Source of the DNA: WTFY01 sp965214675
GTDB lineage: Bacteria; Pseudomonadota; Gammaproteobacteria; UBA4575
Direction of reading: 5' to 3'
DNA length: 64,000 bases
Assembly (NCBI GenBank): GCA_965214675.1
Contig: OZ243969.1
Location: 620,001-684,000, forward strand
In this document: positions 31,809 to 40,242 of the stretch, piece by piece
How the letters are laid out: every line of letters begins with the position of its first letter
How positions within the stretch are numbered: position 1 is the first letter of the stretch
Made by a program: the position numbers and the translations under genes
The notes under the pieces: model-generated
Told to the model about the DNA's origin: nothing
Database searches by the model: none
Seen by the model: only the letters and a program-made list of their open reading frames with translations

Positions 31809-33092
31809 TCAGGCGAACATCTCAGCCGTCATGTTGTTGAACCAGCTGTAGGCATACAGCACTTCTCGTCTGAGGGCCTCGGGAGAGGCATCTGAGGGCG
31901 TCAGGCCGCCTCCGACCTTCTTGATCTTAGAGCGGTCCTCCGCCAGCTTGTAGACAGCCACTACGGAGATTCCATAATCAGGTGCGATTATGCTGTAACA
32001 GGCATTCGCATAGGAGTTGACGCCTGCCTCCTGGTCATTCAACAGGCCGACGACGGCCTGTGCACAAACCTTGGCTTCCGTACCTGCTGCAAAACCTGAT
32101 TTTGGCATGCCTGAGATGATTCCTGCATCTCCTATGACGTGGATACCCTTGTGTTTCTTGGACTCAAAAGTACCAAGATCTACAGGACACCATCCGGAGT
32201 CATCAGTGACATCGGCAACATGGGCAATATGCGCAGCTTTTTGGGGCGGAATGATGTTGGCCACTGCGGCATCGTAATCATCAAAGTCCGTCTTGACTGT
32301 CATGGATTTGGTTTCAACGGCTTTTACGCCTCCACCGGTATCCGCGCCAGGCACCCACTCAATCATATCGCCATACACGTTCTTGTAGCCTTGCGTGAAC
32401 AAACCCTGTTTCGAGAACTTGTCCTTGGCATCCAGGATCAGGATCTTTGATTTCGGTTTGTGGTGTTTCAGGTAATGCGCAATCTGTGCCGCACGCTCGT
32501 ACGGTCCTGGGGGACAACGGAATGGATTTCCGGGAGGCGCGATAATCACGGTGCCGCCGTCATCCATCGCCTCAAGCTGTTTTCTCAGCAGTGCGGTCTG
32601 TGTGCCGGCAATCCATGCATGCGGCATCGACTCGGCAGCTGCTTCGCTATAGCCTTCGATAGCTTCCCACTTGAGTGCAATACCCGGGGACATGACCAGT
32701 CGGTCATAGCCCAGGGTGGTACCGCCTGCCGTCTTGACCTTGTGCGCGACGGGATCCACCATCACTGCCTTGTCCTGGACGACCTTGATTCCGTGGTTCG
32801 CCATCTTTCCATAACCAAACTTGATCGTGGAAATGTCGCGGTCACCTCCAATCACCTCGTTGCTCATGAAGCAGGTATGGTGGTGAGGGTGTTCTTCAAC
32901 AATAGTGACTTGAATGGAGGGGTCTGCTTTTGCGATGTACTTGGCAGCGATTGTTCCCCCAACGCCACCGCCTATCACGACGACCCGCTTTTTCGCGGCA
33001 CCGACAATGTGGGGAAATCCAAATCCTACAGAGCCCAGTGCAAAAGTACTGCTGGTAGCCTTAAGGAAGTTTCTTCTGGTAAATGTCGACAT
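31809..33092 (-). CDS. fccB: Flavocytochrome c sulfide dehydrogenase, flavoprotein subunit
   Basis: 427 residues. Tat signal (TRRNFLKATSS), FAD Rossmann motif VVVIGGGVGG (41-46), C74 in HTCFMSNEVIGG for the covalent 8-alpha-S-cysteinyl FAD, and C193 (FRCPPGPYERA) with C365 (YANACYSII) as the redox disulfide. It oxidises sulfide in the periplasm and passes electrons to FccA. AGGAGGAACAAAG precedes the ATG. It is the last gene of the tetrahaem-fccA-fccB operon. Confidence 0.95.
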   Translation of the reverse strand: MSTFTRRNFLKATSSTFALGSVGFGFPHIVGAAKKRVVVIGGGVGGTIAAKYIAKADPSIQVTIVEEHPHHHTCFMSNEVIGGDRDISTIKFGYGKMANHGIKVVQDKAVMVDPVAHKVKTAGGTTLGYDRLVMSPGIALKWEAIEGYSEAAAESMPHAWIAGTQTALLRKQLEAMDDGGTVIIAPPGNPFRCPPGPYERAAQIAHYLKHHKPKSKILILDAKDKFSKQGLFTQGYKNVYGDMIEWVPGADTGGGVKAVETKSMTVKTDFDDYDAAVANIIPPQKAAHIAHVADVTDDSGWCPVDLGTFESKKHKGIHVIGDAGIISGMPKSGFAAGTEAKVCAQAVVGLLNDQEAGVNSYANACYSIIAPDYGISVVAVYKLAEDRSKIKKVGGGLTPSDASPEALRREVLYAYSWFNNMTAEMFA

Positions 33093-33123
33093 CTTTGTTC
33101 CTCCTGCAATCTTGAGCGGTGCG

Positions 33124-33789
33124 TTATTTCTGGCCAGCGTAGAACTGGATCAGGTCAGCTATGGACTGGTCGCCATAGGCAGCATGCGCATCCTTCATCT
33201 GCTTTTTCATTTTTTTCGGCATGCCCCGGTCACCGCTGGCAAAATCAGCCATTGTGTATTCAAGGTAAGGGATCCACTGTCCCGCCAAGACGCCGGCATC
33301 ATCCTCAGCCGACCGGCCACCATCTTCATGGCATTTTTCGCAGTGATTCTCATGGATTTCTGCACCTGTTTTTACCTGCTTGGGATCTACGTCCTGTTGT
33401 ACAGGCTTGAAAGGCAGACTTGCGAAATGCTTGGCAATGAGCTTGATCTCAGCCTCGGTATAGCCTTGTGCAATCCGATCCATGACCGTCGAGGTGCGCG
33501 CAAAGTATTCGGCATCCTCTAAGTCCGGGTCGGCTTCAATGATGGCTTCAACCTTGTCCTCATCATCACCATACTTATAGGCCAGCATGGCACTGATAAT
33601 GTAAATCTCCGACATTCCCGAGATGGTGGGTGTGGCAGGACCGTCACTGATACCGTCGGGCCCATGGCAACCCAGGCACGTGTCAGAAAGCATGGCAGGG
33701 CTAGCGGTCTCGGCGGATACAGATGTACTAAAAGACAACAGTATGAGTACACATAAGAGAAGCATCTCACGTGCGAATTTATCCAACAT
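33124..33789 (-). CDS. fccA: Dihaem cytochrome subunit of sulfide dehydrogenase
   Basis: 221 residues from ATG 33789, preceded by AGGAGGATAACC; a longer start has no such site. Signal peptide to ~A27, then two cytochrome c domains with haem sites C38-x2-C41-H42 (CLGCH) and C150-x2-C153-H154 (CEKCH). It accepts electrons from FccB and delivers them to periplasmic carriers. It is 31 bases from fccB. Confidence 0.93.
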   Translation of the reverse strand: MLDKFAREMLLLCVLILLSFSTSVSAETASPAMLSDTCLGCHGPDGISDGPATPTISGMSEIYIISAMLAYKYGDDEDKVEAIIEADPDLEDAEYFARTSTVMDRIAQGYTEAEIKLIAKHFASLPFKPVQQDVDPKQVKTGAEIHENHCEKCHEDGGRSAEDDAGVLAGQWIPYLEYTMADFASGDRGMPKKMKKQMKDAHAAYGDQSIADLIQFYAGQK

Positions 33790-33934
33790 GGTTATCCTCC
33801 TAATCCCAGGCATTGATATCGTTATTTCTACGCACTGAAGATTCAGAACGTCCAGTGTTACTGGAACCTGAATTATTTTTATACACGCGGCATGGTAACA
33901 CAGTTAATCCTTTGCTTTTAGGCCTCCATGCACC

Positions 33935-34471
33935 CTAGTTCAGGGCTACTTCCTCCTCCGTGTCCGGCTTTTTGGGAAGTGTATGCGCGACCCCCTTGTG
34001 GCAGTCGATACAGGTTTTTCCGCGTGTCTCGGCATTTTTATGTTTTTTCCGTGCCGAGCGGTCCTGCTCCTTCAAATCCATGGCCGCGATGGTATGGCAT
34101 GACTGGCATTCTCGTGAATCGGTTGCCTTCATGCGTGACCACACCGCGTTTGCCATGGTCCACCGGTGCTGCTCAAACTTCTCTTCAGTGTCGATCGTAC
34201 CCAGAATCTCATGCCAGACGTCTTTGGCGGCACGCAGCTTGGCATACATCTTGGGGCCCAGTGAGTGAGGTACATGGCAATCGGAACACTCTGCACGAAC
34301 ACCGGATATATTGGAAAAGTGGGCGCTTTCCATCCATTCCTCCTGGACCCACTGCATGGAGTGGCATGAGGTACAGAACTCGGTGGAATTTGTGGCTTCC
34401 AGAACAACGGAGGAGGATGTCGCAGCGACTGCACCGGCGATCAGCAGAATTATGGCGAGGGCAAATTTCAA
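33935..34471 (-). CDS. NapC/NirT-like tetrahaem cytochrome c
   Basis: 178 residues from TTG 34471 with AGGGAG upstream. One N-terminal membrane anchor (MKFALAIILLIAGAVAATSS) and four CxxCH sites: C33-C36, C62-C65, C122-C125 and C154-C157. The spacing is that of NapC/NirT proteins, which link the quinol pool to periplasmic redox enzymes. Being first in the fccAB operon, it could connect sulfide oxidation with quinones; this is an inference from context. FCSD normally feeds soluble cytochromes instead. Confidence 0.92.
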   Translation of the reverse strand: MKFALAIILLIAGAVAATSSSVVLEATNSTEFCTSCHSMQWVQEEWMESAHFSNISGVRAECSDCHVPHSLGPKMYAKLRAAKDVWHEILGTIDTEEKFEQHRWTMANAVWSRMKATDSRECQSCHTIAAMDLKEQDRSARKKHKNAETRGKTCIDCHKGVAHTLPKKPDTEEEVALN

Positions 34472-34600
34472 ACAACAATCTCCCTGGTAATTCAGCTTTG
34501 AAATAAGCTAATGACAGGGCAAGCAGTAAGAAAGTATACTGGATTAACGCATTAAATAACATGGATTTGCAGGAACTTGACACACCACAGGCGTACTGGA

Positions 34601-35635
34601 ATGTACCGGACTTTTGCTGTATTGATGATGGCTATTGCCGCCTGCCAGAGCGCGGTAAGCGCACAAACCCCGAGCGCGCCTGGTGATCCGGATTCTATGC
34701 AGTCGGCAGTTGCCGACCCTGCGCCCAGTGAGTCAGCCTCACAGACAGAGTCTGCCCAGGCTGACGCTGCACAGGCCCCAGAGGCTGCGCCTTCAGTGGA
34801 GCAAGGTCAGCAGCTGGCAATGTCAGGTGCGGGTTACAACATGTTTCATCCCATGAACATGATGAATCCGGCCATGTACATGAACATGATGCACCCGATG
34901 ATGGGTTACGCGAGCCCGATGTACAGTTCCCCCATTGATGCGATGACCAACATGCAGACCCTGGACATGATGATGCGAGCGATGGATCCTCACATGATCT
35001 TCGGAATGTTTGGACAGCCGGGCCAGGCGTACGGGGACGGGCAGGTCCCTGACCGGCTTCCCGTGGTCACTATTCCCGGGTTTCCGACCCAAAGTTATCA
35101 AAATTGGCCCATGAACAAGGTTTCCCCGGGCGTGTCTCGCGAAGCCAAGAAAAATGCGTTTCAAACGGCGATGGCCATCAGCCCGCTCTCCATGCGCGAC
35201 ATGATCAGTATCATGGCCGACAAGATTCCAGTGGATGAAATGGTGTCGTGGGATGATGCGGTAGAGGCAATGAAGCTTCGCGCCAACGAAATTAATTTCA
35301 AATTTGTAGGGTCAAGCCCCTTATGGAAGGAGATAGAAGCAGTGACTGGACAGCCCTCGGCGAGAGTCGAGATGTTCCGGTTTTGCGATGCTGCGGTAGC
35401 CCGCAAGATTCTTGACGTAGTCCCCGAGTTTGTGATTTTTCTGCCGTGCAGTATTGCATTGATCGAGGATGGCCAGGGGAAGCTCTGGGTCATGACACTT
35501 GACTGGGATATCGAGTGGATGGATTTTGCGCAAAACACGAATTCCCACATGAGCAAAGAGGTACGAGAGGATGCGGTAAGGATACGCGAGGCACTTGCGT
35601 ATATTATGGAAGGAGCCGCAACAGGAGAGTTTTAG
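34601..35635 (+). CDS. Exported Met-rich protein with C-terminal DUF302 domain
   Basis: About 344 residues. ATG 34601 is preferred because a signal peptide starts there (MYRTFAVLMMAIAACQSAVSA). After a low-complexity Ala/Ser/Glu/Gln linker comes a Met-rich segment (MFHPMNMMNPAMYMNMMHPMMGY), then a DUF302 domain at ~200-330 (PLWKEIEAVTGQPSARVEMFRFCDAAVARKIL...ALIEDGQGKLWVMTLDWD). DUF302 function is unknown. It shares MNPAMYMNMM with the next gene product, so both may bind the same partner, metal or surface. Confidence 0.8.
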   Translation: MYRTFAVLMMAIAACQSAVSAQTPSAPGDPDSMQSAVADPAPSESASQTESAQADAAQAPEAAPSVEQGQQLAMSGAGYNMFHPMNMMNPAMYMNMMHPMMGYASPMYSSPIDAMTNMQTLDMMMRAMDPHMIFGMFGQPGQAYGDGQVPDRLPVVTIPGFPTQSYQNWPMNKVSPGVSREAKKNAFQTAMAISPLSMRDMISIMADKIPVDEMVSWDDAVEAMKLRANEINFKFVGSSPLWKEIEAVTGQPSARVEMFRFCDAAVARKILDVVPEFVIFLPCSIALIEDGQGKLWVMTLDWDIEWMDFAQNTNSHMSKEVREDAVRIREALAYIMEGAATGEF

Positions 35636-35674
35636 TCAGTATTTTTTAACCACATTAGCTAGAAGGTATTTTAA

Positions 35675-36358
35675 ATGTTATTCCAAAACAGGGTGTTCAG
35701 AGTTGCCGCATGCGGGGCCAGTCTTCTTTTTGCAAGCATCACAGGCGTTCATGCCGAGGAAGCACAGCAGCAGGCAACGCCTGCTCCGAGCGGCATGACA
35801 GAAATGACTGCAACGATGCAAAAATCAATGGATCCCAATGTCTGGATGCAAATGATGACCATGATGATGAATCCGCAAGAGTCCTCACCCATCGCTTCTT
35901 GTGCGCTATGCCACGAAGGTGCTGATGTAGCCAGATACCAGAAAGACTATGGCCCCATGATGGATTCAATGTGGAAGCCATATAAGGAAATGGCGAACCC
36001 GCACATGATGAGCTCGATGATGAACCCCGCCATGTACATGAACATGATGTACCCCATGATGGGGATGATGGGTCCGATGATGAACCCGATGTCCATGATG
36101 AATCCCATGACGATGATGAATCCGATGATGGGGATGATGAATCCGATGGCAATGATGAACCCAATGTCCATGATGAATCCCATGACGATGATGAATCCGA
36201 TGATGGGGATGATGGGCCCCATGGGCAGCATGCCTTCCTTTGGTGGTCACAGTCCCCAAGGCCAACCCCAGGGTGGACAGCAACAGTGGTTTGATCAGTG
36301 GTCAGAAATGATGAAAGGCTTCATGCCAGGCAATGAGGCTGCAGCTCCGAAGCAATAA
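35675..36358 (+). CDS. Exported haem-c protein with Met-Asn-Pro repeats
   Basis: 227 residues. Signal peptide (LFQNRVFRVAACGASLLFASITGVHA), one haem motif C76-x2-C79-H80 (CALCH), then residues ~111-195 made almost wholly of MMNPM, MMGMM and MSMMNPM units, followed by a Gly/Gln-rich tail. A 25-residue block is duplicated (75-bp DNA repeat at 36091-36139 and 36166-36214). No described family is recognised. Met clusters could bind Cu(I), serve as haem ligands, or coat sulfur deposits; none is proven. AGAAGG precedes the ATG. Confidence 0.75.
   Translation: MLFQNRVFRVAACGASLLFASITGVHAEEAQQQATPAPSGMTEMTATMQKSMDPNVWMQMMTMMMNPQESSPIASCALCHEGADVARYQKDYGPMMDSMWKPYKEMANPHMMSSMMNPAMYMNMMYPMMGMMGPMMNPMSMMNPMTMMNPMMGMMNPMAMMNPMSMMNPMTMMNPMMGMMGPMGSMPSFGGHSPQGQPQGGQQQWFDQWSEMMKGFMPGNEAAAPKQ
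36091..36214 (+). repeat. 75-bp period tandem duplication inside the Met-rich gene
   Basis: Bases 36091-36139 and 36166-36214 are identical over 49 nt (start GTCCATGATGAATCCCATGA), spaced 75 nt, i.e. 25 codons in frame. The near-identical DNA means recent expansion or slippage. Confidence 0.85.
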
Positions 36359-36613
36359 TCTGCTGTAAGCAACTTAACCTGGACAGGTAGAGCAGGGATG
36401 CTCAAGAATGCTGTTGCAGCAATCTCCAGTAATTTCAATGCGTTAGCATGGTTCGTGCAGGCTCATGTTGCGAAATGCGGTCGCTGGCGAGGATGCTGGC
36501 TATTGAGAAGACCGGGAAGGCTGATACACTACATCCGCTGCCCGATCTGGTGAATTTGAAGGGCGGTCAATGTTATAATTTGAGGCTGCCTCAACCGACT
36601 TGTTATATACCCC

Positions 36614-37759
36614 ATGGAAGAAATTTCTAACCTGCATATGGTTGCCCTATTGGGCTTTATAGTAGCCACCATATTTGGATTTGTTGGCAACAAAACCCAT
36701 TTTTGCTCAATGGGTGCTATCAGCGATGTCATCAACATGGGCTCCAAAGGGCGTTTGGGTGCATGGTTCCTTGCAATTGGTATCGCCATCCTTGGGGCAC
36801 AGTATTTGTTCGTTCAGGGGCTGGTGGACCTGAATGCATCGATTTACCTGTCACCGAATTTATACATACTCAGCTATGTTCTTGGTGGAATCCTGTTTGG
36901 CATTGGTATGACACTTGCCGCAGGGTGCGGGCAACGCAATCTGATCCGGGTAGGCGGGGGAAACCTGAAAGCGCTGGTGGTGATTATCGTACTGGGTATC
37001 ACAGCCTACACCACCATGCGGGGTTTGCTGGCGCTGGTACGGCTGAACTGGGTCTATGCGGTAAATGCCGATCTGACAAACCAGGGTCTGAATGACCAGA
37101 GTCTAATCACCTATATCGGCGCACTCCTGCAGCTGGAAAGCACTGAATGGCTGAGGAAGATTGGCGGATTCCTGATTGCGGCTGGATTCATCACCTATGC
37201 GTTCGTCCACAAGGAATTCAGAAAAAATATTGACAATATTCTCGCAGGGGTTGTCATTGGCGCATGCGTGGTGGCGGCATGGTACATCACGGGATATCTG
37301 GGCCAGGATGATTTTGAGCCCGTCACACCGCAGGGGATGGCTTTCATAGGGCCCACAGGAAATACCATCAGTTACCTGATGACCTTTACTGGAGCCCAGA
37401 TCAATTTTGGTATCGCCGTGGCCTTGGGTATGGTTGCTGGCTCCTTTCTTTATGCTGTCGTGACGAATTCATTCCGAATAGAAACCTTCAGCAACCGGTC
37501 CGAGATGGTCAGCCATCTTATTGGCGCTGTGCTCATGGGGTTCGGAGGCGTGCTCTCGTTTGGTTGCACGATCGGTCAGGGTGTCACCGGCATGTCTACA
37601 TTGGCAATGGGGTCTATCATGGCCCTGGCTTCGATAATTTTTGGAAGCGCACTCACGATGAAGGTCCAGTATCATATCCTGGATGAGAAAGGGTTTATGG
37701 AAGCGCTGAGCGCGTCGCTATCTGAGCTGTTGCTGCCCTGGAGAAAGCAGGTTACCTGA
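36614..37759 (+). CDS. YeeE/YedE-family sulfur-compound transporter
   Basis: 381 residues, about ten membrane helices. Conserved cysteines C31 (KTHFCSMGAISD), C105 (AAGCGQRNLIR) and C318 (SFGCTIGQGVTG) match those of the thiosulfate channel TsuA/YeeE. The two-fold repeat of the family is visible. It likely imports thiosulfate or another sulfur species. A TATAAT lies at 36574-36579 upstream of the ATG. It faces soxZ convergently. Confidence 0.9.
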   Translation: MEEISNLHMVALLGFIVATIFGFVGNKTHFCSMGAISDVINMGSKGRLGAWFLAIGIAILGAQYLFVQGLVDLNASIYLSPNLYILSYVLGGILFGIGMTLAAGCGQRNLIRVGGGNLKALVVIIVLGITAYTTMRGLLALVRLNWVYAVNADLTNQGLNDQSLITYIGALLQLESTEWLRKIGGFLIAAGFITYAFVHKEFRKNIDNILAGVVIGACVVAAWYITGYLGQDDFEPVTPQGMAFIGPTGNTISYLMTFTGAQINFGIAVALGMVAGSFLYAVVTNSFRIETFSNRSEMVSHLIGAVLMGFGGVLSFGCTIGQGVTGMSTLAMGSIMALASIIFGSALTMKVQYHILDEKGFMEALSASLSELLLPWRKQVT

Positions 37760-37783
37760 TAGGCCTGCCAGGCGCCGGGTGTG

Positions 37784-38101
37784 CTATTTGATTGTTGCCT
37801 CGCCTGAGCCCGTCTCGCCCAGGTTATCTACCCAGCTGATCTTTACGGTATCCCCGGGGTTGCCTCCGTCAAAGATAAAGGACCAGTACGGGTTCTTGGA
37901 AATGCCCGTGCCCCATTCAGCAGAGATGATGACTTCGCCATTCAATTCCGCGTGAACGTTCTTGATGAAATGTGCCGGAACCAGTTCGCCGGTATCGGGA
38001 TTCTTTCTGCTGCCTGACTCCATGGGGTGATACATGATGGCTTTGACCGTGGTTTTGCCATCTTTCGCTTTTGCTCTGACTTTCATCTTTTTCTGAGGCA
38101 T
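37784..38101 (-). CDS. soxZ: Sulfur-carrier complex subunit SoxZ
   Basis: 105 residues from ATG 38101, supported by AAAGGA upstream. The Ig-like SoxZ fold is shown by AKDGKTTVKAIMYHPMESGSRK, then PAHFIKNVHAELNGE and SKNPYWSFIFDGGNPGDTVKISW. It pairs with SoxY to carry sulfur intermediates in the periplasm and is exported with SoxY. soxY ends 17 bases upstream. Confidence 0.94.
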   Translation of the reverse strand: MPQKKMKVRAKAKDGKTTVKAIMYHPMESGSRKNPDTGELVPAHFIKNVHAELNGEVIISAEWGTGISKNPYWSFIFDGGNPGDTVKISWVDNLGETGSGEATIK

Positions 38102-38118
38102 TCTTTTTCCTTTAGTCC

Positions 38119-38574
38119 CTAGACACAACCACCGGCCGTTACCCGCACAGCATTTTTTGTGCTGTACAGCTTACCATCTGCCTTGACGATGGCCACTACA
38201 TGCGAGCTTTCGCGCAGTTTGATTCGGGTTGAAACAAATGGCTTGGATTTTCCATGGAAATAAAATCTTGAGATCCATGGCCTTGGATTTTTATCACCGA
38301 AAATACTGATCCACTCCACGTTGTCCAGGTCGGTGGAAATCTTTACGGGTACGGTTGCACCATTCTCTGCAATTTCCGGTGCCTGGATTGTGACATGGCC
38401 ATCGAGCAAAGGCTGATCACCAATAAGGCCTTTAAGAGCCGGCTGGTATTCGATTTCATCGAACGCCGCGGATGGCCAGGCGGCCTTTGCAATACGGGAA
38501 AATGGTACCGCACCCAGGATCAAAAGGCCTGTATAGAGGCTGCGCTGAATAAAGCTTCTTCTTGAAATACTCAT
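38119..38574 (-). CDS. soxY: Sulfur-carrier subunit SoxY
   Basis: 151 residues with a Tat signal (SRRSFIQRSLYTG). The Ig-like domain is followed by the swinging arm that carries substrate on C150. The C-terminus is GGCV, whereas the classical SoxY ends GGCGG. The sulfur-binding Cys is retained, but two Gly are replaced by Val and stop. No soxA, soxX or soxB is in the window, as in many purple sulfur and symbiont-like bacteria where Sox genes are split. Confidence 0.93.
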   Translation of the reverse strand: MSISRRSFIQRSLYTGLLILGAVPFSRIAKAAWPSAAFDEIEYQPALKGLIGDQPLLDGHVTIQAPEIAENGATVPVKISTDLDNVEWISIFGDKNPRPWISRFYFHGKSKPFVSTRIKLRESSHVVAIVKADGKLYSTKNAVRVTAGGCV

Positions 38575-38825
38575 GAATTTCTCTTCGGTTCAATAATTAG
38601 GGCAGGGCAATCGTATGGATACCGTGCATTTTGGTGTCATATCAAGAAATCTGGAACATTTTACTATGTAAGCCTTGGAATATGCTAATGCATTTCGGTA
38701 CTCACCTGCATAAAAAATCCTCGATGCTTATCGGAAGTCGACCTGTTAGAGTTGCCATCCTTAGCCAGAATCTGCACCGGGTGTACCGTGAACATTGCAA
38801 ATCATTTGTCAGGAGTCAGGAGTCA

Positions 38826-39206
38826 ATGAGCAGCTATATATTTTTGCTGGCAGTTCACGTAGGCACTGTATTTATTTCGATCACAGGGTTTTTCGTTCGC
38901 GGGATCTGGATGATGCGATCTTCTCCCTTGCTGCAGCGGCGCTGGATCAAGATAGTGCCGCATATAAACGATACATTTTTGCTGGTTTCTGCCATTGCGC
39001 TGGTCGTGCTGACATCACAGTATCCCGGGCCCGCAGCCTGGATTAACGCAAAGATTATTGCCCTGGTGGTCTATATCGTGCTTGGCATCATTGCACTCAA
39101 CCGTGGAAAAACAATGCAGGTTCGAGTACTGGCGTGGTGTGGCGCTCTGGTGGTCTATGCCTACATGGTTGCTGTGGCACTCAGCAAAAACCCTTTGCCA
39201 GTTTAG
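38826..39206 (+). CDS. SirB2-family membrane protein
   Basis: 126 residues from ATG 38826, with AGGAGTCA upstream; the longer upstream frame is not supported. Four hydrophobic segments and the SirB2 pattern (FLLAVHVGTVFISITGFFVRGIWMM, KIVPHINDTFLLVSAIAL, NAKIIALVVYIVLGIIAL). The family was named for Salmonella invasion regulation but its biochemical role is unknown. It is divergent from soxYZ by 250 bases that show no gene, and ends at a strong terminator. Confidence 0.85.
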   Translation: MSSYIFLLAVHVGTVFISITGFFVRGIWMMRSSPLLQRRWIKIVPHINDTFLLVSAIALVVLTSQYPGPAAWINAKIIALVVYIVLGIIALNRGKTMQVRVLAWCGALVVYAYMVAVALSKNPLPV

Positions 39207-39249
39207 GCAAGAAACCAGTGACGGGATTCCTGACTCGACAAACTAAAAA

Positions 39250-39276
39250 GCCCTGACCAGTTGATCAGGGCTTTTC
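39250..39276. terminator. Rho-independent terminator
   Basis: GCCCTGA (39250-39256) and TCAGGGC (39265-39271), flanked by A5 and T4, between the SirB2 gene (+) and the Met-rich gene (-); bidirectional. Confidence 0.85.
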
Positions 39277-39362
39277 ATATCGAGTGGAGTGGAGTTTCTA
39301 CTCCAGGTCCGGGAGTCAACTCACTCCAGTTGCGTCCTTGCAAAAGCTTCGGTTTTGTTGCC

Positions 39363-39959
39363 TTATTCTGCTGGTGCAGAGGCGTCGGCAACTACCGGCG
39401 CATAGAATGACTTGAACATGTTCGTGTACATGTTGGGGTTCATCATCCACGCTGTGGTGTCCTGCTGCCATTTCGGATCAGCGACCTTGTACATGGGCTG
39501 ATAGAACTGGGGGTTCATCGCAGCAGCCATCCATTGTGAGTAAAATGCCGGGTTCATGTAGGCATACATGAATTGATAGGTCTGTGGATTCATGGCAGCC
39601 GTCATCCAGTTCGCATACACCTGTGGGTTCATGAATTGAGTCATGATTCCCATCATTTTGGCAGGGTCACTGAAATTGGCGGTCCAGGCACTCCACTGTT
39701 CAGGGTTGGTGGAACAATTCATCAGCGCTTGTGCATTCGCAGGGTTGTTTACAGCCATCATGAACTGGTTGAATTTAACCGGGTCAGACATGGTTTCTGC
39801 CATAATGACAGGGTCAGTGAAAGCCGCATGTGCTGTACAGGATGATGTTGGTTCTTGAGCAGCCGGCTGTTCTGTTTTGGAGAGCTCACCAAAAACTGGA
39901 GCGATGCTCAGCATCAAAATGCCTGCCAGGATGGAATAAGCGAGTTTGGATAGTTTCAT
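39363..39959 (-). CDS. Exported Met/Asn/Pro/aromatic repeat protein
   Basis: 198 residues. Signal peptide MKLSKLAYSILAGILMLSIAPVFG; a mid region with two Cys (C41-type, C82-type); then four units of ~12-13 residues starting with MNP (MNPQVYANWMTAA, MNPQTYQFMYAY, MNPAFYSQWMAAA, MNPQFYQPMY) and a final MNPNMYTNMF. It is the third MNP-type exported protein within 5 kb. Tyr/Trp/Met-rich composition recalls structural envelope proteins of sulfur globules, but the sequence differs from known Sgp proteins, so that is inference. A palindrome lies ~70 bases upstream. Confidence 0.75.
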   Translation of the reverse strand: MKLSKLAYSILAGILMLSIAPVFGELSKTEQPAAQEPTSSCTAHAAFTDPVIMAETMSDPVKFNQFMMAVNNPANAQALMNCSTNPEQWSAWTANFSDPAKMMGIMTQFMNPQVYANWMTAAMNPQTYQFMYAYMNPAFYSQWMAAAMNPQFYQPMYKVADPKWQQDTTAWMMNPNMYTNMFKSFYAPVVADASAPAE

Positions 39960-40028
39960 AATCGTGTCCTCGTAGTCGTCGAGCGATTTATAATATAAGA
40001 ATATTCTAATATAATTTAAGAGAAAGTG

Positions 40029-40046
40029 TATTAGATTAATCTAATA
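40029..40046. promoter_or_regulatory. Perfect 18-bp palindrome upstream of Met-rich gene
   Basis: TATTAGATTAATCTAATA lies 70 bases upstream of the gene at 39363-39959 and just after the stop of the small secreted gene on the same strand. With AGAATATTCT at 39989-39998 it suggests regulator binding; no consensus is recognised. Confidence 0.5.
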
Positions 40047-40065
40047 TAGTGATAATCTGAATTTA

Positions 40066-40242
40066 TCAGTCAGGGGACGACATGTGGACCGATACATAGT
40101 TCAATGAGAAAGGTTCAGACATCGCATAGTCATCTGCAGATCTTGGATCATGTGCCGATTCGCTAAATAGTGAAGTGCAAGCCATCGCAAAGACCATCAC
40201 CATGCCGAGTACGAGAATTCGTGTATCCAGGGATCTCATCAT
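40066..40242 (-). CDS. Small exported protein (58 aa)
   Basis: Two adjacent ATGs (40242, 40239) follow GGAGTGA. The product MMRSLDTRILVLGMVMVFAMACTSLFSES has a good signal sequence; AMAC is a poor lipobox. The mature part is short and acidic, then SLNYVSVHMSSPD. It lies on the same strand upstream of the Met-rich gene, with CTGTAT-AA-ATACAG at 40284-40297 before it. No family is recognised. Confidence 0.5.
   Translation of the reverse strand: MMRSLDTRILVLGMVMVFAMACTSLFSESAHDPRSADDYAMSEPFSLNYVSVHMSSPD

Noticed and set aside
35966..36283. His-rich minus-strand frame (repeated HHRIHHRHG)
   Set aside because: It is the mirror of the ATG-rich Met repeat codons on the plus strand and has no start context; the plus frame has a signal peptide and haem motif.
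38631..38825. N-terminal extension of the SirB2 protein
   Set aside because: The family start and AGGAG site fit ATG 38826; the upstream part has no homology to SirB2 and overlaps the soxY promoter zone.
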